Notes under the pieces: model-generated
Database searches by the model: none
Seen by the model: only the letters and a program-made list of their open reading frames with translations
What the model was told of the DNA's origin: nothing
Origin: CAVUAF01 sp963739375
GTDB lineage: Bacteria > Acidobacteriota > Terriglobia > Terriglobales > Acidobacteriaceae
Assembly (NCBI GenBank): GCA_963739375.1
Contig: CAVUAF010000015.1
Coordinates: forward strand, 372,001 to 436,000
Length of the DNA stretch: 64,000 bases
Reading direction: 5' to 3'
In this document: positions 28,765 to 40,129 of the stretch, piece after piece
Layout: every line of letters begins with the position of its first letter
How positions within the stretch are numbered: position 1 is the first letter of the stretch
Made by a program: the position numbers and the translations under genes

Positions 28765-30108
28765 ATGGCCACCTACGCTACCGCCGTGGAGCGTCTGTAC
28801 GCGCTCGGGCACGAACTGGCGGGCCCTCCCGCGCACAAGTTCGACCTGGCGCATATGCGCGCGCTGACGGCGGCGCTGGCGCATCCGGAGCGGCGCTTTG
28901 CCAGCGTGCTGATCGCGGGCACCAACGGCAAAGGCTCGACGGCGGCGACGCTGGCGGCCATCCTGCAGGCGGCGGGGCATCGCACCGCGCTCTACACCTC
29001 GCCGCACCTAGTGCGGGTGAACGAGCGAATGCGCGTGGACGGCGAGAACGTGAGCGACGCCGAATTCACCGCCGTCTACAACCGCATTGACGAGGTGGCG
29101 CAACGCCTGGTGGCGGCGGGGGAGTTGCCGCACCCGCCCAGCTTCTTCGAGATGCTGACGGCGATGGCCTGCGAGTATTTCGCCATGGCCGGGGTGGAGA
29201 TCGCGGTGCTGGAGGTGGGGATGGGAGGGCGGCTCGACGCCACCAACATCGTCGAGCCGTGCGTCAGCGTCATCACCGACATCGCGCTGGACCACCAGCG
29301 ATTTCTCGGCGACACGCTGGAAGAGATTGCGCGCGAGAAGGCGGGCATCCTGCGGCCGCGCGTTCCGGTGGTGCTGCTGCCGCAGCATCCGCAGGCCAAC
29401 GAAGTGCTGGGGCAGGCGGCGCTGCAGCTGGGGGCGCGCGCGGTGAGCGCCGTGCCTTATGTCCCGCCAGTGTCGCCGGCGGCGGCGCCAGCCGCGTTGG
29501 CGATCGGGGGCGTGCCGCACAGCCGCTATCCGCTGAGCGTGCTGGGCGAGGAGATCACGATCGAGACGCCGCTGGTGGGGCGCCACCAGTTCCGCAACGT
29601 GGCGCTGGCGATTGCAGCGGCGGTCGAGCTCAAGCCGTGCGGCTTCCGCGTGGGCGCCCGCGACATCGAGCGCGGGGTGCGCCAGACGCGCTGGCCGGGG
29701 CGCTTCCAGGTGCTGGGCGGGACGCCGGCGTACGTGCTCGACGTGGCGCACAATCCCGCGGGCGCGTGGGCGCTGCGCTCCGCGCTCTCCGAGCAACTTC
29801 CCGGGCGGCCGCTGGTGCTGGTGTTTGGCGCGATGCGCGACAAAGCCATCGGCGAGATGGCGGAGATCCTGTTTCCGCTGGCGGAGGCGGTGGTGGCGAC
29901 GCACGCGGCCACGCCGCGGGCGGCCACGGTGGACGAAATCCGCGCCGCCGCAGCGCGCACCGGAACCGCGGTGCACGCCGCGGAGAGCGTCACTACGGCG
30001 CTGGCGCGCGCACGCGAGCTGGCGCCGGCCGCGGGCGCGATCGTGGTCACGGGATCGATCTACGTGGTGGGCGAGGCGCTGGCGGAGTTGCAGCCGGCGC
30101 CCGCATAG
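28765..30108 (+). CDS. folC: Folylpolyglutamate synthase/dihydrofolate synthase
   Basis: This 447-residue Mur-ligase-like enzyme adds glutamate to folates, and often also makes dihydrofolate from dihydropteroate. Diagnostic parts are the P-loop GTNGKGST (about 52-59), the YTSPHLVRVNERMRVDG motif, FEMLTAMA, VGMGGRLDATN and LDHQRFLGDTLEEIAREKAGI. In the C-terminal domain LDVAHNPAG is the conserved nucleotide-end motif. The length is normal. It follows the DedA-like gene closely and may share its transcript. Confidence 0.93.
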   Translation: MATYATAVERLYALGHELAGPPAHKFDLAHMRALTAALAHPERRFASVLIAGTNGKGSTAATLAAILQAAGHRTALYTSPHLVRVNERMRVDGENVSDAEFTAVYNRIDEVAQRLVAAGELPHPPSFFEMLTAMACEYFAMAGVEIAVLEVGMGGRLDATNIVEPCVSVITDIALDHQRFLGDTLEEIAREKAGILRPRVPVVLLPQHPQANEVLGQAALQLGARAVSAVPYVPPVSPAAAPAALAIGGVPHSRYPLSVLGEEITIETPLVGRHQFRNVALAIAAAVELKPCGFRVGARDIERGVRQTRWPGRFQVLGGTPAYVLDVAHNPAGAWALRSALSEQLPGRPLVLVFGAMRDKAIGEMAEILFPLAEAVVATHAATPRAATVDEIRAAAARTGTAVHAAESVTTALARARELAPAAGAIVVTGSIYVVGEALAELQPAPA

Positions 30109-30439
30109 ATGAACCGATGGACCGATGGACCGATGAACCAACATCCGCAATGACGAACTCTCCGTGGTGATCAAGGCGCGGCGGCCGCCGGACGCGGCTG
30201 CGGCGACCCGCTAGAAGCGATACCGCATTCCCAGGGAGCCGAAATCGTCCGGCCGGCCCAGCCGGGCCGGGGGCCGCGACGTCACCGGCGAGGGGCGCTC
30301 CGGTTCCCCGCATAACCCGCCCCAGCCGTTGATTTTCGGGAGTCGCTGGCATATTGTTAGCGCCGAGCGAGCAGCTTCGGGCCCCGTTCCGTCTCTACAG
30401 CCGGAAAACTCAGCGGGGGTTCGATGCAGAGGTATTGGG
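30109..30439. other. Gap with tandem ACCGATGG repeat and a possible outer-membrane protein remnant
   Basis: No intact gene is seen. 30107-30138 is a short tandem repeat of (GG)ACCGATG. On the minus strand a frame ending at 30211 reads DDFGSLGMRYRF then stop, which looks like the last strand of an outer-membrane beta-barrel, with no recognisable upstream part. The promoter of the cyclase-kinase gene must lie toward the right end. Confidence 0.4.
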
Positions 30440-32913
<2,474 letters not shown>

Positions 32914-33002
32914 CCCGGCCCGCAGCATTCAGTATTTCTTTCGCTTGACGCCCTCCGCGCCGCTCCCCTTTAATGCCGTATTCGCCCCGGAGCGCACCGC
33001 CC

Positions 33003-33422
33003 ATGCCCCAGTCACTCACCGCCGAGGACCAGCAACGTCTGCTGGCAGCCGCCGTTGCCGCCATGCAGCACGCTTACGCGCCCTATTCCAAGTTCCTGGT
33101 GGGGGCGGCGGTGCTGACGGAAAGCGGCCACGTGTACACCGGCTGCAACGTCGAGAATGCCTCCTACGGGCTGACGAACTGCGCCGAGCGCACCGCCATC
33201 TTCAGCGCGGTCGCGGCCGAAGGCCCCACGCTGAAGCTGCGCGCCGTGGCCGTGACCAACGCGCAAAACGTGCCCTGCTCGCCCTGCGGCGCCTGCCGCC
33301 AGGTGATTTACGAGTTCGGCCCGCAGGCGGTGGTCGTTTTTCAGGGCGAGAAGGGATTTGTCAACATGCCCGCCGGCGAGCTGCTGCCGAGTGGGTTTAC
33401 GCTGGAAAGCAATAAGCAATAA
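33003..33422 (+). CDS. cdd: Cytidine deaminase
   Basis: This 139-residue protein deaminates (deoxy)cytidine to (deoxy)uridine. The zinc ligands are C60 in NCAERTAIF and C95/C98 in PCSPCGACRQ, and the catalytic acid is E62. The length fits the tetrameric small form. The start ATG 33003 is preferred over ATG 32973, which has no ribosome site and adds residues not seen in the family. It opens a salvage operon with the next three genes. Confidence 0.95.
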   Translation: MPQSLTAEDQQRLLAAAVAAMQHAYAPYSKFLVGAAVLTESGHVYTGCNVENASYGLTNCAERTAIFSAVAAEGPTLKLRAVAVTNAQNVPCSPCGACRQVIYEFGPQAVVVFQGEKGFVNMPAGELLPSGFTLESNKQ

Positions 33423-33466
33423 GCCATAAGCCTTAAGCTAAGAGCCGGAACAGTGGCGGATTCCTC

Positions 33467-34798
33467 ATGCGTGTCGTTGACCTAATTCGCAAGAAGCGCG
33501 ACGGCGGCGAGCTGTCGCGCGACGAAATCGCCGCCATTATCGGTGGCTACACCCGCGACGACATCCCCGACTACCAGATGGCGGCGTTCCTGATGGCGGC
33601 GCTGCTGAAGAAGATGACGGGGGCGGAGCTGGCGGCGCTCACCGAAACCATGCTGCACTCGGGGCAGGTGCTGGATTTCAGCGATCTGCCCGGGGCCAAA
33701 GTGGACAAGCACTCCACCGGCGGCGTGGGCGACAAGATCTCGCTGGTGCTGGCGCCGCTGGTGGCGGCCGGCGGCGTCTATGTTCCCATGATCAGCGGCC
33801 GCGGCCTCGGCCACACCGGGGGCACGCTCGACAAGCTGGAAGCCATTCCCGGCTTCAACGTCAACCTCACGCTCGCCGAGTTCCGCGCGATTCTCGGCCA
33901 GGTGGGCTGCGCCATGATCGGGCAGACGGCGGAAATCGCGCCCGCCGACAAGAAGATCTACGCCCTGCGCGACGTCACCGGCACGGTCGAAAGCCCCTAC
34001 CTGATCTGCGCCTCCATCATGAGCAAGAAGCTGGCCGAGGGCGTGGACGCCCTGGTGCTCGACGTCAAGACCGGCTCCGGCGCCTTCATGAAGCAGGAGG
34101 AAGACGCGGTGTATCTGGCCGAGCTGATGGTGGAAACCGGCCGCCGCATGGGCAAGAAGATGGTGGCGCTCATCACCGACATGGACCAGCCGCTCGGCAT
34201 CTGCGTCGGCAACGCCCTGGAAGTCATGGAATGCATCGACATCCTGAACGGCAAGGGAGAGAGCGACCTGCGCAATCTGTGCCTGGAGCTGGCGGCGTGG
34301 ATGTTTTATCTCGGGGGCAGGAGCCAGAGCGTCGCCGACGGCCGTACGCTGGCCCAGGAGCTGATCACGAGCGGGCAGGCGATGCAGAAGTTCCGCGCCA
34401 TGGTCCGGGCGCAGGGCGGGGATGAAGGCATCGTCGACGACCTGGGGCGGCTGCCGCGGGCGCACAGCAAGGTGGAAGTGGTGGCCCGGGAGAGCGGGTA
34501 CGTGGCGTCGATCATGTGCGAGCAGCTGGGCACGGCGACGGTGGTGCTGGGGGGCGGACGCGAGAAGAAGGAAGACGCGGTGGATCCCGCGGTGGGGCTG
34601 GTGGTGCATCGCAAGCCGGGCAACCACGTAAATGCAGGTGAGCCGCTGGTCACAATCCACTACAATGCCGCCACGCGCCTGCGAGAGGCGCAAGAGCTCA
34701 TCGAGAGCAGCTATCGCATTGCGCCCGCTGCGCCCACGGCGCCGCGACTCCTGGTGCGGCGCGTCCTGGCAGGCGACTCGGCGAGCGACTCCCGGTAG
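33467..34798 (+). CDS. deoA: Pyrimidine-nucleoside (thymidine) phosphorylase
   Basis: This 443-residue enzyme cleaves thymidine or uridine with phosphate. The signature KVDKHSTGGVGDKISLVLAP lies near residues 80-100, with SGRGLGHTGGTLDKLEAIPG after it and the C-terminal domain (HRKPGNHVNAGEPLVTIHYN) that closes the cleft. The length and motifs fit the bacterial thymidine/pyrimidine-nucleoside phosphorylase family; which nucleoside is preferred cannot be told. It ends 15 bp before the nucleoside transporter gene. Confidence 0.93.
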   Translation: MRVVDLIRKKRDGGELSRDEIAAIIGGYTRDDIPDYQMAAFLMAALLKKMTGAELAALTETMLHSGQVLDFSDLPGAKVDKHSTGGVGDKISLVLAPLVAAGGVYVPMISGRGLGHTGGTLDKLEAIPGFNVNLTLAEFRAILGQVGCAMIGQTAEIAPADKKIYALRDVTGTVESPYLICASIMSKKLAEGVDALVLDVKTGSGAFMKQEEDAVYLAELMVETGRRMGKKMVALITDMDQPLGICVGNALEVMECIDILNGKGESDLRNLCLELAAWMFYLGGRSQSVADGRTLAQELITSGQAMQKFRAMVRAQGGDEGIVDDLGRLPRAHSKVEVVARESGYVASIMCEQLGTATVVLGGGREKKEDAVDPAVGLVVHRKPGNHVNAGEPLVTIHYNAATRLREAQELIESSYRIAPAAPTAPRLLVRRVLAGDSASDSR

Positions 34799-34813
34799 CG
34801 AGGAAAACCGCCC

Positions 34814-36110
34814 ATGGGCCGTTTCGTCGGGGTGCTGGGCCTGCTCACCATGCTGGGGCTGGCCTTCCTGTTCTCCACCAACCGTCGCGCCATCCGCCTC
34901 AAGACCGTGCTGTGGGGCGTGGGCTTGCAGTTTGCGCTGGCGGTGTTCGTGCTCAACGTGAACGCGGGGCGCGCCGCCTTCGAGATCGCCGGCGCCGCCG
35001 TGACCAAGCTGCTGTCGTACAGCTATGCCGGCTCTACCTTTGTCTTCGGCCAACTGGGATTGCCGCTGGCATCGGCCCCCTTCGCGGTGGACGGAAACGG
35101 GGTGAAGCAATCCCTGTTCGTCTTCGCCTTCGGCGTGCTGCCGACCATCATCTTCATCTCCGCGCTGTTCGCGCTGCTCTACCACTTCGGGATCATGCAG
35201 GTGGTCATCAAGGCGCTGGCGCGCTTCATGACCTGGCTGATGGGGGTCAGTGGCGCGGAGTCCATGGACGTCGCGGCCAGCATTTTCATGGGGCAGACGG
35301 AAGCGCCGCTCAGCATCCGTCCTTTCTTGCCGAAGCATGACGCGTTCCGAGCTCATGACCGTCATGACCGCGGGCATGGCGCATGTTTCCGGCGGCATCA
35401 TGGCCGCCTACATCGCCTTCGGCGTTGAGGCGAAACATCTGCTGACGGCGGTGATCATGACCGCGCCCGGCACCATCCTGATGGCCAAGATGCTGGTGCC
35501 CGAAACGGAGCAGCCGCTTACCGCGCCCGGCAAGGCGGGGGAGAAGGAACAGGTAGAGATCGCCGAGGCGGAGGAGTACAAGCACCAGAACTTTCTCGCG
35601 GCCATCGCCCATGGCACCACCGACGGCCTGAACCTCGCCATCAACGTGGCCGCCATGCTGATCGCGTTTCTCGCGCTGATCGCGCTGACCAACGGCGTTC
35701 TGGGCGGCGTCCACAACTGGCTGGCGGGCCACGGCATGACGTGGTTCCCCGAAAGCATGCAGAAAGTACTCGGCTGGGTGTTCTCGCCCATCGCGTGGCT
35801 GATCGGGATTCCGTGGGCGCAGGCGTCCCTGGTCGGCAGCCTGCTGGGCACCCGCATGGTGATCAATGAGCTGATCGCCTTCCAGATGCTGGGCCCGCTG
35901 AGGGCGACGCTCGGCGACCGCTCGTTCACCATCGCCACCTTCGCGCTCTGCGGCTTCGCCAACCTGAGCTCCATCGGGATTCAGATTGGCGGCATCGGGG
36001 CGCTGGCGCCCAACAAGAAAGATGAACTGGCGCGCCTCGGCTTCCGCGCCATGCTGGCAGGCACGATGGCCAACCTGATGTCGGCGAGCATTGTGGGCTT
36101 GTTGTACTGA
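34814..36110 (+). CDS. NupC-type concentrative nucleoside transporter, broken by a one-base frameshift
   Basis: About 431 residues result when one extra base near 35333-35336 is removed. The first frame gives the N-terminal membrane part and the gate region to APLSIRPFLPK. The second resumes at ATG 35337, MTRSELMTVMTAGMAHVSGG, and continues with the conserved C-terminal permease (TDGLNLAINVAAMLIAF, RSFTIATFALCGFANLSSIGIQIGG). G-Q-T-E-A-P-L, part of the substrate site, is intact. The reading is uninterrupted otherwise, so a sequence error is the simplest cause. It brings in nucleosides for the flanking phosphorylases and deaminase. Confidence 0.9.
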
Positions 36111-36123
36111 CATCGCTAATTGT

Positions 36124-36978
36124 ATGACCGCAACCATGCCTTCCGAAGAATACGAGCGCGCCCAAGCCGCGGCCGACTTCATCCTCTCCAAGACCACACT
36201 GCGGCCGAAGGTCGCACTGGTGCTGGGCTCGGGGCTCGGCGGCTACGCGGAGACACTGGCCGACGCGGTGCGCATTCCCTACGCCGAGATTCCCGGCTTC
36301 CCGCGCTCCACCGCCGAAGGTCACGCGGGACGCATGGTCGTCGGCAAGGCGAAGGGCGTGGCGGTCGCGACCATGCAAGGGCGCGTCCACTTCTACGAAG
36401 GCCACGCAATGCGCGAGATCACCTTCCCCATGCGCGTCTTCGGCCGCATGGGGGTGAAGGCCGCCATCCTCACCAACGCGGCCGGGGGCATCAACACAGC
36501 CTACGGCCAGGGCGCGCTGGTGGTGCTGAAAGACCACATCAATCTGCAGGGCCCCGGGCCGCTGGTCGGCCCCAACGACGAGCGCTTCGGGCCGCGTTTT
36601 CCCGACATGACCCGCGCCTACTGGAAGCCCTACCGCGAGTTGACGCTGGCCATGGGGCAACGGCTCAACATCGACATGCACGAGGGGGTCTACGCCGCCG
36701 TCTGCGGCCCCAACTACGAGACCCCGGCGGAAATCCGCTACCTGCGGACCATCGGGGCCGACCTGGCCGGCATGTCCACCGTGCCGGAAGCGATCGTCGC
36801 GGCGCACATGGGGATACGCGTGCTCGCCATCTCGTGCGTCACCAACATGGCCGCCGGCATCCTCGACCAGCCGCTCAGCCACCAAGAGGTGCTGGAGACC
36901 GGGCGGCGCGTGCAGGGACAGTTCGTGGCCCTGCTCGAAGCCGTGATTCCGCAGATTGCGCAGGACCTCGCGGCCTGA
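36124..36978 (+). CDS. punA: Purine-nucleoside phosphorylase (trimeric type)
   Basis: This is 284 residues from ATG 36124 (ATG 36136 also possible). It phosphorolyses inosine and guanosine. Family marks are ALVLGSGLGG, GFPRSTAEGHAGRMVVG, the HFYEGH loop, LTNAAGGIN and GVYAAVCGPNYETPAEIR with GADLAGMSTVPEAIVA. It ends the salvage operon cdd-deoA-transporter-PNP; the transporter stop is 13 bp upstream. Confidence 0.93.
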   Translation: MTATMPSEEYERAQAAADFILSKTTLRPKVALVLGSGLGGYAETLADAVRIPYAEIPGFPRSTAEGHAGRMVVGKAKGVAVATMQGRVHFYEGHAMREITFPMRVFGRMGVKAAILTNAAGGINTAYGQGALVVLKDHINLQGPGPLVGPNDERFGPRFPDMTRAYWKPYRELTLAMGQRLNIDMHEGVYAAVCGPNYETPAEIRYLRTIGADLAGMSTVPEAIVAAHMGIRVLAISCVTNMAAGILDQPLSHQEVLETGRRVQGQFVALLEAVIPQIAQDLAA

Positions 36979-37051
36979 TTCACCACGCAGGTTGAACCGA
37001 AGCGTTCCAGCGGCTAATCTGCCGAGTTCATTCCATTCCGGGGGAAACCAC

Positions 37052-40027
37052 ATGCGTTCCTTGCGTTCCGCCATTCTGATAGGCATCGCCGTGCTGGTAA
37101 TCGCGTGGTCGGGCGGAGCGCAGGCGCCGCCGCGCCAGCGCAGCAAAGCGCGGACCGGGTCCGCCGCGCCGAAATCGCCGCCCGCGCCCACCGCCAGCAA
37201 GCAGGCGATCCCGCTGCCCACCAGCAAGGTGCTGTACGAGCCGGTCCTGGGTGCGCCGCAGCGGACCAACAGCTTTCCCGCCACTGCGGCGGTCAGCCCG
37301 GACAAGCGCTACGTCGCCTTCCTGAACCAGGGGTGGAGCCTGCCGGACTCGAAGTACCAGCAATCAATCGCCATCCTCGACCTGCAGACCAACCAGCTCA
37401 CGGACTGTCCCGACCCGCGCTTTGGCCGCCGCCAGCGGGTGGAAGGGCACGACCTGCGGCGGGAGCAGAGTTATTTCTTCGGGCTGGCGTGGTCGGGGAG
37501 CGGCAACCGGCTGTACGCTTCGGTCGGGTCGCTGGCCGATCCCACCGGCACGCGCGAAGGCAACACCGGCAGCGGCATCGCGATGTATCGCTTCGAGAAC
37601 GGCGGCCTTACGCCGGAGCGCTTCATCAAGCTCGCCCTCCAGCCGCTGGCGGCCGGCAAGCGGCGTCCGACGGCCTTCAAGAACGTGGCGGAAGGATTTA
37701 CGCCGCCGTACCCCGCGGGCCTGGCGGTGGTCCCGGGGCCCGGCGGCGAGCGCCTGCTGGTGGCCGACAACTACGGCGACGCGGCGATGCTGCTGGAGCC
37801 GGAGAGCGGCACCGTGGTCACGCGCTTTGACCTGAGCTCCCACGTGTGGGTGCCGGCGGAGTTTCCGCTCACCGTGCTGGCGTCGCGCGACGGGAAGCGC
37901 GCCTGGGTGAGCCTGTGGAACGCGTCACGCGTGGTCGAACTCGATCTCGCGCAAGGCAAGGTGGCGCGGCACATCGACCTGCTTTCGCGCAAGCGCGACA
38001 GCGAAGCCGGGTCGCATCCCACGGCGCTCTTGCTCAGCCGCGACGAGAAGCTGCTCTTCGTGGCGCTGGCGAACGCCGATGCCGTCGCCGTGGTGGACAC
38101 CGCGAGCCTGAGACTGGTGCGGTTGCTGACCACACAACTGCCGCAGCAGCAATACGGCGGCGTCTATCCGGTGGCGCTGGCGCTGAGCGACGATGGGCGC
38201 CGGCTGTACGTGGCCGATGCGGCGGCGGACGCGGTGGCGGTCTTCAACGCCACGCAAGCGGGCACGCCGCTGGCCGCGCTGCGTCCCGCCAAATCGCCGC
38301 GCGGCGCGGAAACCCAGCCGCCCGCGGCGACGAATCCGTGGTTGCAGCGCCTGCGCCCGCTGGGCTTCATCCCCACCGAGTGGTATCCGACGGCGCTGGC
38401 GGTGGTGGGCGATGACCTGGTGGTCGCCACCGCCAAGGGCAAAGGCACGACCGCCAACAATGCCCGGTGGAACACGCAGCTGGGGACGGTCACGCCGCAG
38501 CGCGTCTATCCGTACATCTACGCGCTGCTGGCGGGCTCGGTGGCGCGCATCAGCCTGCGCGAGGCGCAGCCGAACCTCGCCGCGCTGACGCAAGAGGTGC
38601 TCGACGCCAACCTGATGACCGGGCGCATTGGCGCCTTTGCCTTCGCCGGCGGGCGCAACCCCATTAAGCACGTCATCTACATCATCAAGGAGAACCGCAG
38701 CTACGATCAGGTGTTCGGCGACATCCGGGAGGCCAACGGCGACGCCTCGCTGGTGATGTACGGCGAAGACATCACCCCCAACCACCACCAGCTGGCGCGG
38801 CAGTTCGGGGTGCTCGACAACTTTTACGTTTCCGGCGAGGTTTCCGGCGACGGGCACGTCTGGTCCGATGCCGCCATCGCCAGCGACTACACCGAGGCCA
38901 ACGTCCAGATCAACTACCGCAACGCCCAGCGCACCTACGATTTCGGCGGCCAGGTGCTGAACGAAATCCCGCTGGAGCAGGAGATCGCCGACGTCAACGA
39001 GCCCGGCACCGGCTACCTGTGGAGCAACGCCGCGCGCTTCCGGGTGACCTACCGCATCTACGGCGAGTACGTGGCGGCACAGTGGTGCACCGGGCCGGAG
39101 CGGATCGAGATTTCGACCGAGCAGCCGCGGCAGCCGGGCGCGTGCGACCAGAAGACGATCAACAAGGGCGATCCGCTGCCGGCGCACGTGGGCGACCCGA
39201 AAGGCGGGCCCAGCCCGTGGCCGTGGGCAATCCCGGTCATGACCGGCGGCATCGCCACCAAGCCGGAGATCCGCGGCCACTTCGACCCGCGGTTTCCGAA
39301 CTTCAACACCAGCTATCCCGACCAGCTGCGCGCGGACGAGTTTTTGAACGAGTTTGCCGGCTTCGTGCGCGCGCGCCAGGAAGGGCGCAAGGCCGACGCA
39401 TTGCCGGCGCTGATCGTGATGCAACTGCCGAACGACCACACGGCGGGGACGCGGCCCCATGAGCCGAAGCCCGCCGCCGCGGTGGCCGACAACGACATCG
39501 CGCTGGGACGGGTGGTGGAGGCGGTATCCCACTCCCCGTACTGGGACGACACGGCGATTTTCGTCCTCGAGGACGACGCGCAGAACGGCCCCGACCACGT
39601 GGACGCACACCGCAGCCCGGCGCTGGTCATCAGCAAGTACAGTCCGCGGGGCGAGAACGGCGCCCCCTTCGTGGACCGCCAGTTCCATACCACCGTGAAC
39701 CTGATCCGGACGATGGAGGCGCTGCTGGGCCTGCCGCCGATGAACAACAACGACGCGCGGGCAGCGCTGATGACGGCGCTGTTCACCGGCCAGGGCGACC
39801 AGGCGCCCACCACCACCGACTGGCGGAACCGCGAGAACGGCCTGCTCTACCAGGTGAATCCGGCGAATGCGCCGGGAGCAGCGGTGTCGCTGGGAATGGA
39901 TTTTTCGCAGCCTGACGCGATCGACAGCGAGGTGCTGAACGCCATCCTGTGGCGCGAGGCCAAGGGCGACGCGCCGATGCCGGCGCCGCGCTACACGGTG
40001 ATTCCGCGGGGCCGGGGGCGGGAGTAG
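37052..40027 (+). CDS. Exported YncE-like beta-propeller/phosphoesterase fusion protein
   Basis: This is 991 residues from ATG 37052 with GGGGGAAA upstream. A signal peptide is followed by a seven-bladed YVTN/YncE-type propeller (about 75-540: RYVAFLNQGW, GDAAMLLEPESGTVVTRFDL, VVDTASLRLVRLL, GRRLYVADAAADAVAVFNA). A phosphoesterase domain of the phospholipase C/acid phosphatase (alkaline-phosphatase-like) type then begins at VIYIIKENRSYDQVFGD, with SGEVSGDGHVWSD, NDHTAGTRPHEPKPAAAVADND and FVLEDDAQNGPDHVDAHRSPALV, the metal-site motifs. The N of ENRSYDQ is the expected nucleophile neighbourhood. The substrate is unknown. Confidence 0.9.
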   Translation: MRSLRSAILIGIAVLVIAWSGGAQAPPRQRSKARTGSAAPKSPPAPTASKQAIPLPTSKVLYEPVLGAPQRTNSFPATAAVSPDKRYVAFLNQGWSLPDSKYQQSIAILDLQTNQLTDCPDPRFGRRQRVEGHDLRREQSYFFGLAWSGSGNRLYASVGSLADPTGTREGNTGSGIAMYRFENGGLTPERFIKLALQPLAAGKRRPTAFKNVAEGFTPPYPAGLAVVPGPGGERLLVADNYGDAAMLLEPESGTVVTRFDLSSHVWVPAEFPLTVLASRDGKRAWVSLWNASRVVELDLAQGKVARHIDLLSRKRDSEAGSHPTALLLSRDEKLLFVALANADAVAVVDTASLRLVRLLTTQLPQQQYGGVYPVALALSDDGRRLYVADAAADAVAVFNATQAGTPLAALRPAKSPRGAETQPPAATNPWLQRLRPLGFIPTEWYPTALAVVGDDLVVATAKGKGTTANNARWNTQLGTVTPQRVYPYIYALLAGSVARISLREAQPNLAALTQEVLDANLMTGRIGAFAFAGGRNPIKHVIYIIKENRSYDQVFGDIREANGDASLVMYGEDITPNHHQLARQFGVLDNFYVSGEVSGDGHVWSDAAIASDYTEANVQINYRNAQRTYDFGGQVLNEIPLEQEIADVNEPGTGYLWSNAARFRVTYRIYGEYVAAQWCTGPERIEISTEQPRQPGACDQKTINKGDPLPAHVGDPKGGPSPWPWAIPVMTGGIATKPEIRGHFDPRFPNFNTSYPDQLRADEFLNEFAGFVRARQEGRKADALPALIVMQLPNDHTAGTRPHEPKPAAAVADNDIALGRVVEAVSHSPYWDDTAIFVLEDDAQNGPDHVDAHRSPALVISKYSPRGENGAPFVDRQFHTTVNLIRTMEALLGLPPMNNNDARAALMTALFTGQGDQAPTTTDWRNRENGLLYQVNPANAPGAAVSLGMDFSQPDAIDSEVLNAILWREAKGDAPMPAPRYTVIPRGRGRE

Positions 40028-40087
40028 GCCAGCGCGACGCGGGCGACTCGCCCGCGTCCACAAGATACTTGGATTCAGAGCAATAAA

Positions 40088-40115
40088 AACGGCGCGGACG
40101 AAAGTCCGCGCCGTT
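40088..40115 (-). terminator. Rho-independent terminator of the second Oar-like receptor gene
   Basis: Arms AACGGCGCGGAC (40088-40099) and GTCCGCGCCGTT (40104-40115) form a perfect 12-bp stem with loop GAAA. On the minus strand the stem is followed by TTTTATTG, a U tract. It may also serve the convergent phosphoesterase gene. Confidence 0.85.
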
Positions 40116-40129
40116 GGTGTTGGCGCCGG

